Assembly (NCBI RefSeq): GCF_900129505.1
Contig: NZ_LT670818.1
Coordinates: forward strand, 8,961,001 to 9,025,000
DNA length: 64,000 bases
Source: Bradyrhizobium erythrophlei
GTDB taxonomy: Bacteria; Pseudomonadota; Alphaproteobacteria; Rhizobiales; Xanthobacteraceae
Direction: 5' to 3'
Positions 26,888-36,032 of the stretch are shown piece by piece. Under the pieces are notes generated by a model that was not told the DNA's origin, did no database searches, and saw only the letters and a program-made list of their open reading frames with translations. Within the stretch, counting starts at the first letter, position 1, and each line of letters opens with the position of its first letter. A program made the translations under genes and the position numbers.

Positions 26888-28768
26888 GTGAGGCAACGGA
26901 AAACCGATTACGGCACGATCATCCTGCACTGGCTGCTGGTGGCTGCGTTCGGCGTCGCCTTTGTCAGCGGATTGCGGATCGCGACCGAAGCACCCGGACG
27001 CGGCTGGATCAATCTGTTCGACGCCGTGCTGCCGCGCCAGAGCGTGTGGGTGGCGCACATGCAGGCCGCCATGGTGCTGGTGGCGGTGTCGATCGCCTAC
27101 GTCGTCTATCTGGCGAAGTCCGGCCTCGGCCGCCGCGTCCAGTTCGACAAGATTCGCCTGCGCGGATTGTTCGGCCGCAAGCAGGCCAGGCTCGGCGCCT
27201 ACAACATCGTCCTGTACTGGATCTTCTTCGTCACGATGCTGGCGCTGATCGTCAGTGGCGGGCTGTTGTATTTCGGCTTTTACGCCGGCCACGACGTGGC
27301 GACGCTGCACTGGTACGGAACCTGGGTGATAACGGCGTTCGCAGGCTTTCATGTGCTGGCGCATTTCCGGATCGGCGGCGCGTCGCAGCTGCTTCGGATT
27401 TTTCGCCCGACCCGTCTCACCGCGCCGCCGCCGCGGCTCGATGCCGTCGAATTGCTGACATTGCTCGCGGAGCAATCGGCGCGGCTGGCTCCCGACACCG
27501 CCCAACCGCCTGTCAATCCGGCACCGCCGCTCAACGACGGCGCGCGGGATCGGACGGCCGCCCAGAGTTCGACCGCGCAAGCGCGGCCCGCAGCCAGGGA
27601 GCAGAGCCGCGCTTCAAAGCCGCGCAATCCGACCTTCCAATCCAACCCTTTCGTCGTCGCCGCGGCCGTCGCCATCACCGGCGCGTCCGTCATCCTGGCG
27701 GCCGACCGGCTGGCGGTCGACCAGTTGCGGATTCACCGCATCACCAGCGTGGACGCGCCTGTGCTCGACGGCGACACCTCCGATCGGGCCTGGCGCAACA
27801 TCACGCCGTTTTCGCTGATGACCAGCGAGGGCGGCAATTTCGACGGCACCGGCGAAACCAGAATCGAGATTCGCGCGGTGCACGACGGCACATGGGCGTA
27901 TTTCCTGTTCACCTGGGAAGATCCGACCCGATCGCTGAAGCATTTGCCGCTGATCAAGGAAGTCAACGGGTGGCACGTGCTTCACGACGGCCTCGAGGCC
28001 GGCGACGAGCATGACTACAGTGAGGACAAGTTCTCGGTGCTGTTTACCACCATGAATGTGACGCTAGCGGGCGACCGGACGTTTCACGCCAGTCCGCAGC
28101 CGATTGCGGATGCGCCGGCGACCATGACCGGCCGCGGCCTGCATTTCACCGCGGCCGGCTACGCCGACGTCTGGCAATGGAAGGCGACCAGCGGCGGCTC
28201 GACCGGATGGATGGACGACGCGCATTTCGGTCCGCCTTTGGCTCCGACGCCGATGCAACTGCGCAATGTCGTTCCCTACAAGGGCGGTTTCGCGCCCGAC
28301 CCGGGGACGGCAAATTACTCGGACAATTTTGTCGTCGACGCCGATGGCAGCGGCGGCGCCCGGCTGATCGCGCCCCGGCGGTTGCCAAGGGATCTGGCGG
28401 CCACGATCGCGGCCATGGGCCAGGTTGATATCGATCCCAACCACGGCGAGAACGAAGGCTCCCGCTGGTACATGACCGAGGATGAATCGATCCCGTATTC
28501 CGCGGAGGCCGATGCCCGCATCCCGGCAGGCACGGTCATCCCGGGCGTGATCATTGCCGGCGAGTTCACGGGCGATCGCGCCGATGTGCGATGCGCGGCG
28601 CGCTGGGCCTCGGGGCACTGGGCGCTGGAAGTGGCGCGCCGCCTCGACACCAACAGCCAATACGACGTGCCGATCAAGACCGGCGTCTTCATGCGGGTCG
28701 CGGCCTTCGATCACAGTCAGATCAGACATACCCGGCATGTCCGGCCAATCCGTATCGAGGTGGAATAA
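26888..28768 (+). CDS. Cytochrome b membrane domain fused to ethylbenzene-dehydrogenase-like haem domain
   Basis: A 626-residue membrane protein starting at GTG 26888 (GGAG upstream). Residues 10-160 contain four helices of b-type cytochrome character with histidines at 14, 57, 135, 141, 155 and 159. A Pro/Ala/Arg linker (176-250) and a fifth helix (254-272) lead to a periplasmic domain (about 285-620) that resembles the haem-b gamma subunit of ethylbenzene dehydrogenase (VDAPVLDGDTSDRAW at its start, VWQWKATSG and HFGPPLAP inside). No molybdenum subunit is nearby, so it is not a complete dehydrogenase. It overlaps the reductase gene (TAATG). Probable role: moving electrons across the membrane. 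Confidence 0.82.
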   Translation: MRQRKTDYGTIILHWLLVAAFGVAFVSGLRIATEAPGRGWINLFDAVLPRQSVWVAHMQAAMVLVAVSIAYVVYLAKSGLGRRVQFDKIRLRGLFGRKQARLGAYNIVLYWIFFVTMLALIVSGGLLYFGFYAGHDVATLHWYGTWVITAFAGFHVLAHFRIGGASQLLRIFRPTRLTAPPPRLDAVELLTLLAEQSARLAPDTAQPPVNPAPPLNDGARDRTAAQSSTAQARPAAREQSRASKPRNPTFQSNPFVVAAAVAITGASVILAADRLAVDQLRIHRITSVDAPVLDGDTSDRAWRNITPFSLMTSEGGNFDGTGETRIEIRAVHDGTWAYFLFTWEDPTRSLKHLPLIKEVNGWHVLHDGLEAGDEHDYSEDKFSVLFTTMNVTLAGDRTFHASPQPIADAPATMTGRGLHFTAAGYADVWQWKATSGGSTGWMDDAHFGPPLAPTPMQLRNVVPYKGGFAPDPGTANYSDNFVVDADGSGGARLIAPRRLPRDLAATIAAMGQVDIDPNHGENEGSRWYMTEDESIPYSAEADARIPAGTVIPGVIIAGEFTGDRADVRCAARWASGHWALEVARRLDTNSQYDVPIKTGVFMRVAAFDHSQIRHTRHVRPIRIEVE

Positions 28769-29856
28769 TGGCAAAGACCTGTAAAGTGACGCTGAACAAC
28801 GAGGCGTTCCTCGCGAATTGCGGGGACCTGCTGCTCGATTCGGCGTTGATGAACGGCATCGACCTGCCGCATGACTGCCGCAGCGGGATCTGCGGCGCCT
28901 GCCGCGTTCGCCTCGTCGATGGCAAGGTGTTCGGCGGCCAGGAACATGGTGACGACATGATCCACGCCTGCCAGGCCCGGGTCGTTTCCGATCTTGAGAT
29001 CGTAAGCGAACCCGTGCCCGATCAGGTCTCCTTGCCGGGGCGGGTGGCTAAGCTGGTTCGGTTGGCGCCCGACGTCATCGGCGTCGACGTGGAGCTGCCG
29101 AAACCGCTTCACTATCTTCCCGGCCAGTATTGCAAGCTGCAGTTCCGCGGCTTCCCGGAGCGGTCTTTCAGCCCGACCTATCCGCTGGAGGGACGCCCTG
29201 ATCCTCGCCTGCTGCATTTTCACATCCGGCGGCTTTCCGACGGGACCGTCTCCTCCGCGCTCGGCCGGGAGATCGGCATCGGCCATCGCGTCAAACTGAC
29301 GGGGCCGCTTGGCACCGCCTTTCTGCGGCCAGATCATGCCGGCAGCATCGTTGTCGTCGCCAGCGGCACCGGCTTCGCGCCGATGTGGTCGATCGCGGTC
29401 GCCGCGATCATGGAGCGGCCACAGCGCGAACTGATCTTCGTGGTGGCGGCGCGAAAGCTGCAGTCGCTGTATATGCACAACGCGCTGTGCCGGCTGGCGC
29501 TGTTTCCCAACGTCACGATCATTCCGGTCGTATCGGAGCCGCAGAACGTCTCGCCCGCCATCCGCGTCGGACGGCCGACCGAGCATCTGCCGAATTTGTC
29601 GGCCGACGATGTGGTCTACACCTCGGGCGCGCCGGCCATGACCGAAGCAGTGGCGCAGATCGCACGCGCCGCCGGCGCCAAATGCTATACCGACCCCTTC
29701 GTCGCGAGCAGTCGACCCGACGACCCGGCCACGGTGGTGGGACGCCTCACCGGCTGGCTCAACAACCCGCGAAGCGGTCCGCCGATCGTGCGGCCGGCGC
29801 GGAAGCAGGCGAGCCGGATGGCCGCGCCGCGTGCCGCGTTCGGCAACGCGCGCTGA
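28768..29856 (+). CDS. Ferredoxin/FAD/NAD(P)H oxidoreductase
   Basis: A 362-residue three-domain electron-transfer protein. The N-terminal plant-type [2Fe-2S] domain has Cys37, Cys42, Cys45 (DCRSGICGACRVRL) and Cys68. An FAD domain follows (GQYCKLQFRGFPERSFSPT), then a pyridine-nucleotide domain (SIVVVASGTGFAPMWSIA). The same layout occurs in reductases of phenol, toluate and methane oxygenases. A Pro/Arg tail of about 40 residues is extra. No oxygenase is adjacent; its ATG at 28768 overlaps the stop of the cytochrome b fusion, so that protein is the obvious electron partner. Confidence 0.9.
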   Translation: MAKTCKVTLNNEAFLANCGDLLLDSALMNGIDLPHDCRSGICGACRVRLVDGKVFGGQEHGDDMIHACQARVVSDLEIVSEPVPDQVSLPGRVAKLVRLAPDVIGVDVELPKPLHYLPGQYCKLQFRGFPERSFSPTYPLEGRPDPRLLHFHIRRLSDGTVSSALGREIGIGHRVKLTGPLGTAFLRPDHAGSIVVVASGTGFAPMWSIAVAAIMERPQRELIFVVAARKLQSLYMHNALCRLALFPNVTIIPVVSEPQNVSPAIRVGRPTEHLPNLSADDVVYTSGAPAMTEAVAQIARAAGAKCYTDPFVASSRPDDPATVVGRLTGWLNNPRSGPPIVRPARKQASRMAAPRAAFGNAR

Positions 29857-29882
29857 ACGCATACGCTGATCGTGTGCGCGGG

Positions 29883-30293
29883 CTAGAAGGCAGTGGCTGG
29901 AGCCAGGCTGATACGGATCGACTTGTAATGGTCGAGCCGCGCAATCTCGCGATCGAGCTCGGCGCCGGGCGATTGTTTCGCCAGGCCTTCCTGCATCTCC
30001 GCGATCTCGGCCTCCAGTGCGGCAAGATCGAGATCCTCGACGGAAGTGGCGGATTCCGCGAGGATCGTGAGATCGTCCTGCGAAAATTCGGCCAGGCCGC
30101 CGAAAACCACAAACCGGTCGCGGATGTTTCCCGCGATCGCGGTCACGAGCCCGGGGCGAAGCATGGCGACAACCGGCGCGTGGCCGGCAAGGACGCCGAA
30201 ATCGCCCTCTACACCGGGCAAATCGACCTGATCGACCTGGCCCGAGAACAACAGCTTCTCGGGCGATACCAGGCTCACTTGAAAGGTTGGCAC
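29883..30293 (-). CDS. atpC: F-type ATP synthase epsilon subunit, orphan copy
   Basis: A 136-residue epsilon subunit. The N-terminal beta-sandwich is unmistakable: [34 protein letters not shown] and [20 protein letters not shown]. The C-terminal helical part ([20 protein letters not shown]) differs from the usual helical hairpin in its details. Normally atpC follows atpD in the ATP synthase operon; here no other ATPase subunit is near. It is therefore probably a second copy. Whether it still binds the rotor or has a new regulatory job cannot be told. Confidence 0.9.
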   Translation of the reverse strand: MPTFQVSLVSPEKLLFSGQVDQVDLPGVEGDFGVLAGHAPVVAMLRPGLVTAIAGNIRDRFVVFGGLAEFSQDDLTILAESATSVEDLDLAALEAEIAEMQEGLAKQSPGAELDREIARLDHYKSIRISLAPATAF

Positions 30294-30379
30294 AATGCTT
30301 TCCAGTCGTTCGTCGCATTATGCCGGCACTTTACCCGGCACAATGCCGAAGTCCAAACGGCCTGTCAGCGCCGCCCGGC

Positions 30380-30640
30380 TCAGCAGCCACGGCAGATGTT
30401 CTTAATCTTGGCGTCCAATCGGGCATTTTCCTCGGCGAGCAGATCGCCAGCCTGGCCCGTTGACGCCGCGGGCGCTGGCGCTGCCGCTGATGGCTTGACC
30501 CTGGCGGCCGATGCCGCAGCCTTGTCGTAACAAGCGAGGCGATCGCTGGACTTCGTGATCGACCGGCATTCGCTGGTTTGAGCGATCGCAGGCCCGCAAA
30601 ACGTACAAAGCACGACCAACAGCGCAACGGCTTTCATCAT
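30380..30640 (-). CDS. Small exported protein with C..RLACYDKAA motif
   Basis: An 86-residue protein with a Sec signal peptide (MMKAVALLVVLCTFCGPAIA) and the segment SECRSITKSSDRLACYDKAA, a short cysteine motif found at the start of many proteobacterial exported proteins of unknown function. A Pro/Ala linker and a short charged helix ending CRGC follow. GGAG lies about five bases before the ATG at 30640. The four mature cysteines could form two disulfides. It is followed after 86 bases by the orphan atpC on the same strand. Confidence 0.75.
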   Translation of the reverse strand: MMKAVALLVVLCTFCGPAIAQTSECRSITKSSDRLACYDKAAASAARVKPSAAAPAPAASTGQAGDLLAEENARLDAKIKNICRGC

Positions 30641-30953
30641 TATTCTCCAAAAGGACTTGAGAATCATATTGTGCCGGATAGTCGCAGGTGCTGTTGATCC
30701 AACTCAAGGGGGATGACGGCATTTGCCGCTGCCGAACCCCGCTCGTTTGGGCCGTCGCGGATGAACCATTTGAGTTCGGGCAAGCCCGCCCACGCGCCGA
30801 TGGCCCAATCATGCCCGTCCGCAGGTCCTGCCAGCAGGTAATTCCCTGTCCGGGCTTTTTTAGGAAATGACTCGGTCCGCGATTGTGTCGTACCGTCCGG
30901 CCACGTGCCCCCGAGCCCCCGCTGGCGATGGTTTACGTTGAGGAGTCTTTTCG
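30641..30953. other. Divergent gene-free 313 bases
   Basis: No gene seen. It separates the small exported protein (leftward) from the ABC importer operon (rightward) and ends in the GAGGAG ribosome site of the importer's binding protein. Confidence 0.5.
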
Positions 30954-32570
30954 ATGGATTTAACACGGCTGGAGATCAACCGCCGCACCGCCCTGCTGAC
31001 CTCGGCCGCAATTGCCGCAAATGTCATCAACCCGATGCGGGCCTTTGCGGAGGAGACGCCGCGCAAGGGTGGCGTTTTCAACGTTCACTATGGCGCCGAA
31101 CAGCGCCAGCTCAATCCCAGCATCCAGGCGTCCACCGGCGTCTACATCATCGGCGGCAAGATCCAGGAAAACCTGGTCGATCTCGACGGCAAGGGCCAGC
31201 CGGTCGGCGTTCTCGCCGAAAGCTGGGAGGCCTCGCCCGACGGCAAGACCGTCACCTTCAAGTTGCGCAAAGGCGTCACCTGGCACGACGGCAAGCCGTT
31301 CACCTCGGCGGATGTCGAATTCACGGCCATGCAGATGTGGAAGAAGATTCTCAACTACGGCTCGACGCTGCAGCTGTTTCTCACTTCCGTCGACACCCCC
31401 GATCCGCAGACCGCCATCTTCCGTTATGAGCGGCCAATGCCGCTCAACCTGTTGCTGCGCGCGCTGCCGGATCTCGGTTATATCTCGGCGAAGCATCTGT
31501 ATGAATCCGGCGATATCAGGCAGAACCCGACCAATCTCGCACCCGTCGGCACCGGTCCCTTCAAGTTCGTCAAATACGAGCGCGGCCAATACATCATCGC
31601 CGACCGCAATCCGGATTATTGGCGTCCCAATGCGCCCTATCTCGATCGCATCGTCTGGCGGGTGATCACCGACCGGGCCGCGGCGGCCGCGCAGATGGAA
31701 GCCGGCGAACTGGACTACAGCCCCTTCTCGGGCCTGACGATTTCCGACATGGCGCGGCTCGGCAAGGACAAGCGCTTCATCGTCTCGACCAAGGGCAATG
31801 AAGGCAATGCCCGCACCAACACCATCGAATTCAACTTCCGCCGCAAGGAATTGTCGGATGTCCGCGTCCGCCGCGCCATTGCGCACGCCATCAACGTTCC
31901 GTTCTTCATCGACAATTTCCTCGGCGATTTCGCCAAGCTCGGCACCGGGCCGATCCCGTCCACCTCGACGGATTTCTATCCGGGCGCGAACACGCCGCAA
32001 TATCCTTACGACAAGGCGAAGGCGGCAGCGCTGCTCGATGAGGCCGGCTTCAAGCCCGGCGCCGGCGGCACCCGATTTTCGCTGCGCCTGCTGCCCGCGC
32101 CATGGGGCGAGGACATCTCGCTGTGGTCGACCTTCATCCAGCAGTCGCTGTCCGAGATCGGCATTCCCGTCGAGATCGTGCGCAACGACGGCGGCAGCTT
32201 CCTCAAGCAGGTCTATGACGACCATGCGTTCGATCTCGCCACCGGCTGGCACCAGTATCGCAACGATCCCGCGGTATCGACGACGGTATGGTACCGCTCC
32301 GGCCAGCCCAAGGGCGCGCCCTGGACCAACCAGTGGGGATGGGAAGATCAGACGGTCGACAAGACCATCGACGACGCGGCGACCGAAATCGAGCCCGCCA
32401 GGCGCAAGGCGCTCTATGCCGAGTTCGTCAAGGAGGTGAACACGGAATTGCCGGTCTGGATGCCGATCGAACAGATCTTCGTCACCGTCATCAGCGCAAA
32501 AGCACGGAATCATTCCAATACGCCGCGCTGGGGATCGGCCAGCTGGCACGATCTTTGGCTTTCCGCGTGA
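30954..32570 (+). CDS. Oligopeptide/amine-type ABC transporter substrate-binding protein
   Basis: A 538-residue periplasmic binding protein of the DppA/OppA cluster (SBP family 5). The N-terminus has a twin-arginine-like signal (INRRTALLTSAAIAANVI, cleavage near AFA). The typical blocks PVGVLAESWEASPDGKTVTF and APVGTGPFKFVKYERGQYII are present. It opens the operon with two permeases and a double ATPase. The family takes up peptides, but also opines, sugars and amines; the flavoprotein oxidase convergent at its end hints at an amine or modified amino acid ligand. Confidence 0.94.
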   Translation: MDLTRLEINRRTALLTSAAIAANVINPMRAFAEETPRKGGVFNVHYGAEQRQLNPSIQASTGVYIIGGKIQENLVDLDGKGQPVGVLAESWEASPDGKTVTFKLRKGVTWHDGKPFTSADVEFTAMQMWKKILNYGSTLQLFLTSVDTPDPQTAIFRYERPMPLNLLLRALPDLGYISAKHLYESGDIRQNPTNLAPVGTGPFKFVKYERGQYIIADRNPDYWRPNAPYLDRIVWRVITDRAAAAAQMEAGELDYSPFSGLTISDMARLGKDKRFIVSTKGNEGNARTNTIEFNFRRKELSDVRVRRAIAHAINVPFFIDNFLGDFAKLGTGPIPSTSTDFYPGANTPQYPYDKAKAAALLDEAGFKPGAGGTRFSLRLLPAPWGEDISLWSTFIQQSLSEIGIPVEIVRNDGGSFLKQVYDDHAFDLATGWHQYRNDPAVSTTVWYRSGQPKGAPWTNQWGWEDQTVDKTIDDAATEIEPARRKALYAEFVKEVNTELPVWMPIEQIFVTVISAKARNHSNTPRWGSASWHDLWLSA

Positions 32571-32594
32571 CGTAAACTCCGACAAGATGACCCG

Positions 32595-33572
32595 ATGCGC
32601 ATCTTGAGACTTGCGGGGCGGCGTCTCGCCGCCTCGATCCCGACATTGTTCCTGATCCTGATCGGCATCTTCGTGCTGCTGCAGTTCGCGCCGGGCGACA
32701 CCGTCGACGCGATGATGGCGCAGATGGGCGGCGGCGACGCCGCCACCGCGCGGGAACTGCGCCATTTCTACGGGCTCGATCTTTCCATTCCCCTGCAACT
32801 CGGAAACTACCTCTGGCGCCTTGTCCGTCTCGACCTCGGTTTCTCCTCGATCTACGGCAAGCCGGTCGCATCCGTCATCCTGGAACGGCTGCCGCCGACC
32901 ATCCTCCTGATGACGGCGTCGCTGTCGTTCGCGTTCTTCTTTGGCCTCTTGTTCGGCGTAATCGCCGCGCGCGGCGTCAACAAATGGCCGGACACGCTGA
33001 TCTCGATCACGGGCCTGATCTTCTACGCCACGCCCTCATTCTGGTTCGGCTTGATGGCCATCGTGGTATTTTCCATCTACCTGCAATGGCTGCCCGCCGG
33101 CGGCTTCGAGGATATCGGCGCGGTGCAGACCGGCCTCTGGCGCACCATCGACATCGCGCGCCATCTCGTTCTGCCCACTTTGACGCTCGGCCTGATCTTC
33201 CTCGCCATCTATCTGCGCATCATGCGCGCCTCGATGCTGGAGGTGCTCAATCTCGATTTTGTCCGGACCGCCCGCGCCAAGGGGCTCGACGAGACACGTG
33301 TGGTGACCCGCCATGTCCTGCGCAACGCGTTGCTGCCGATGGTCACGCTGATCGGGCTGCAGGCGGGAACCATGCTGGGCGGCTCGGTGGTGGTCGAAAG
33401 CGTATTTTCGCTGCCGGGGCTCGGCCGGCTCGCCTATGAATCCGTGGTCCAGCGCGACCTCAACACGCTTCTGGGAATCGTCTTCGTTTCCGCCCTGCTC
33501 GTTATCATTGTGAATTTCGCCGTCGACCTCATCTACGCGCGGCTCGATCCACGCATCATGGCGGAGGGCTGA
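32595..33572 (+). CDS. ABC transporter permease, DppB type
   Basis: A 325-residue inner-membrane permease with six predicted helices. The first helix is in ASIPTLFLILIGIFVLLQFA, followed by the family segment APGDT. The cytoplasmic EAA loop that docks the ATPase is at RTARAKGLDETRVVTRHVLR. It lies 24 bases after the binding protein and 4 bases before the second permease, so all are co-transcribed. Confidence 0.95.
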   Translation: MRILRLAGRRLAASIPTLFLILIGIFVLLQFAPGDTVDAMMAQMGGGDAATARELRHFYGLDLSIPLQLGNYLWRLVRLDLGFSSIYGKPVASVILERLPPTILLMTASLSFAFFFGLLFGVIAARGVNKWPDTLISITGLIFYATPSFWFGLMAIVVFSIYLQWLPAGGFEDIGAVQTGLWRTIDIARHLVLPTLTLGLIFLAIYLRIMRASMLEVLNLDFVRTARAKGLDETRVVTRHVLRNALLPMVTLIGLQAGTMLGGSVVVESVFSLPGLGRLAYESVVQRDLNTLLGIVFVSALLVIIVNFAVDLIYARLDPRIMAEG

Positions 33573-33576
33573 CGGC

Positions 33577-34407
33577 ATGGACGCGGTCAAACGCTATTTT
33601 CGGAGCCCTCCCGCCGTGGTCGGGCTGGTGCTGCTCCTGATCGTGGTGGCGATGGCGATCAGCGCCAGCTGGATCTATCCGCGCGAGCCGCTGGCGCTGG
33701 CGGGCCGGCCGCTGATCTGGCCGTTTTCCAATCCGCGGTTCCTGCTCGGCACCGACAATTCCGGCCGCGACATCGCCGCGCAAATCTTCTATGGCGCGCG
33801 TATTTCGCTCCTGATCGGTGGCGTCGCCACCGCCATTGCCATCACGATCGGCGTCCTGATCGGCGCTTTCGCGGGCTTCTATGGCGGCTGGGTTGACAAC
33901 GTTCTGATGCGCATTACCGAAGCGTTCCAGACCTTGCCCAATTTCGTGCTGCTGCTGGTGCTGGTCGCGGTGTTCGGCTCGACACTGACCACCGTCACCA
34001 TCGCCGTCGGCGTGGTGTCCTGGCCGGCGCCCGCCCGGCTGACCCGCGCCGAATTCCTGTCGCTGCGAAATCGCGAATTTATCCAGGCCGGGCGGACGCT
34101 CGGCATGCGGGACATCCAGCTGATCCTCGGCGAGATCCTCCCCAACGCCCTGCCGCCGGTCATCGTCTACGCCAGCGTGGTGATGGCGGTCGCGATCCTG
34201 CTCGAAAGCGCGCTCGCATTCTTGAGGCTGTCCGATCCGAACGTGGCGTCCTGGGGCAATCTGATCGGCTTGGGACGCGATGTATTGCGGGTGCAGTGGT
34301 ATGTCTCGGCGATCCCGGGCATCGCCATCCTGCTGACGGTGCTGGCGGTGTCGCTGGTCGGTCAGGGATTGAACGACGCGCTCAACCCGAGGCTCAAAGC
34401 AGGATGA
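33577..34407 (+). CDS. ABC transporter permease, DppC type
   Basis: A 276-residue second permease. The N-terminal helix GLVLLLIVVAMAISASWIY is followed by the hallmark LGTDNSGRDIAAQIFYGAR; the EAA loop is at IQAGRTLGMRDIQLILGEIL. Its stop overlaps the ATPase start (ATGA at 34404-34407), showing translational coupling. Confidence 0.95.
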   Translation: MDAVKRYFRSPPAVVGLVLLLIVVAMAISASWIYPREPLALAGRPLIWPFSNPRFLLGTDNSGRDIAAQIFYGARISLLIGGVATAIAITIGVLIGAFAGFYGGWVDNVLMRITEAFQTLPNFVLLLVLVAVFGSTLTTVTIAVGVVSWPAPARLTRAEFLSLRNREFIQAGRTLGMRDIQLILGEILPNALPPVIVYASVVMAVAILLESALAFLRLSDPNVASWGNLIGLGRDVLRVQWYVSAIPGIAILLTVLAVSLVGQGLNDALNPRLKAG

Positions 34408-36029
34408 GCGAGCCATCGGGCGCCATCCTGGCCCTCGAGGGGCTTAGCGTGCAGTTGCCGCCCGGAGCCGACCGGCCGCATGCGCTTTCGAACGTGTCGC
34501 TCGAGATCGCCGCGAACGAAATTCTTTGCGTGGTCGGGGAATCCGGATCCGGCAAGTCGATGATGGCGAGCACCATCATGCAATTGCTGCCGAACGGCGT
34601 CAGCATCGATGGCGGCCGCGTGATGTTCGAAGGCCACGATCTGGCGAAAGCCACCGCGACCGAGATGCGCCAGGTGCGCGGCGCCGGCATCGCGATGATC
34701 TTCCAGGAGCCGATGACCGCGCTCAATCCGCTGCGCACCATCGGCGACCAGATCGGCGAGATGTTCTCGATCCATACCGATCTGTCCCGCGCCACGATCC
34801 GCGCCAAGGTGCTGGCGCTGCTCGAAGACGTGCGCATCTCCGATCCGAAAGCCGCCGCACGGGCCTTTCCGCATGAATTATCGGGCGGCCAGCGCCAGCG
34901 CGCCATGATCGCGATGGCGCTGGCGCTCGACCCAAAGGTCCTGATCGCGGATGAGCCTACCACCGCGCTCGACGTGACCACGCAGGCGCAGATCCTGGCG
35001 CTGATCCGCGACCTGCAGCAGCGGAAGAAGACGGCCGTGCTGTTCATCACCCATGATTTCGGTGTCGTTGCCGAAATCGCGGACCGCGTCGCCGTCATGC
35101 AGCACGGCTTGATCGTCGAACAGGGCGTTGCAGCTTCGGTCCTCAACGCGCCGCAGCATCCCTATACGAAGCAACTGATCGCAGCGGTCCCGCCCCTCAC
35201 CTCCCCGCCGCCATGCGGGCTGTCCGACGACATTATCCTGAGCATCGACAACGTCTCGAAGACCTACCGGACAGGCGGGTTTCTCGGCCGCGGCGCGCGT
35301 GTGACGAAGGCGGTGAAAAACGTTTCGCTGAAACTTCCGCGCGGCGCGACGCTCGGCATCGTCGGCGAATCCGGATCGGGAAAATCCACCCTCGCCCGCT
35401 GTCTGGTCCGGCTGATCGATCCCGACGCCGGCGCGATCGTCCTTGAGGGCAAAGACTGGGCGAAAATGGCGCGCGAGGACGTTCGCCGCGAAACCCGCCA
35501 TATCCAGATGGTGTTTCAGGACCCGTTCGGCTCGCTCAATCCGCGCCGCAGGGCTGCCGAGCTGGTCGCACAAGGGCCGATCGTGCACGGCACGCCGCGG
35601 GCCAAGGCGCTCACTGATGCGAAAGAGCTGTTTGCGCTGGTCGGGCTCGATCCGTCGGCCAGCGACCGTTTTCCGCACGAATTCTCCGGCGGCCAGCGCC
35701 AGCGTATCGGGCTTGCTCGCGCGCTGGCGCTCCGTCCCGAGGTGCTGGTCGCGGACGAAGCCGTCTCCGCGCTCGACGTCTCCGTACAGGCGCAAGTGCT
35801 GCAGCTTCTCGCCGGCCTGCGCCAGCGGCTCGGTCTTTCCATCGTCTTCATCACCCATGATCTCAGGGTAGCCGCGCAAATCTGCGACCTTGTCGCGGTG
35901 ATGAAGGACGGCGAAGTAGTGGAGCAAGGGCTGGCGGGCGATGTCTTCGGCCGGCCGCAGCATCCCTATACGCGAGCGCTGCTGGATTCGATTCCCGGCG
36001 GCGCTTTTGCAAGGCAGCACGAGGTATAA
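34404..36029 (+). CDS. ABC transporter double ATP-binding protein (DppDF fusion type)
   Basis: A 541-residue protein carrying both nucleotide-binding domains in one chain. Domain 1 has GESGSGKSM, LSGGQRQRAMIAMA and VLIADEPTTALD; domain 2 (from about residue 275) has GESGSGKSTLARC, FSGGQRQRIGLARA and VLVADEAVSALD. Each ends with the oligopeptide-type HPYT segment. The start at 34404 is fixed by the overlap with the permease stop. It ends three bases before the convergent flavoprotein gene. Confidence 0.95.
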   Translation: MSEPSGAILALEGLSVQLPPGADRPHALSNVSLEIAANEILCVVGESGSGKSMMASTIMQLLPNGVSIDGGRVMFEGHDLAKATATEMRQVRGAGIAMIFQEPMTALNPLRTIGDQIGEMFSIHTDLSRATIRAKVLALLEDVRISDPKAAARAFPHELSGGQRQRAMIAMALALDPKVLIADEPTTALDVTTQAQILALIRDLQQRKKTAVLFITHDFGVVAEIADRVAVMQHGLIVEQGVAASVLNAPQHPYTKQLIAAVPPLTSPPPCGLSDDIILSIDNVSKTYRTGGFLGRGARVTKAVKNVSLKLPRGATLGIVGESGSGKSTLARCLVRLIDPDAGAIVLEGKDWAKMAREDVRRETRHIQMVFQDPFGSLNPRRRAAELVAQGPIVHGTPRAKALTDAKELFALVGLDPSASDRFPHEFSGGQRQRIGLARALALRPEVLVADEAVSALDVSVQAQVLQLLAGLRQRLGLSIVFITHDLRVAAQICDLVAVMKDGEVVEQGLAGDVFGRPQHPYTRALLDSIPGGAFARQHEV

Positions 36030-36032
36030 AAC

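Noticed and set aside
26717..27580. Minus-strand frame of 287 codons opposite the cytochrome b fusion
   Set aside because: No family features, and the plus strand has clear helices with haem-type histidines.
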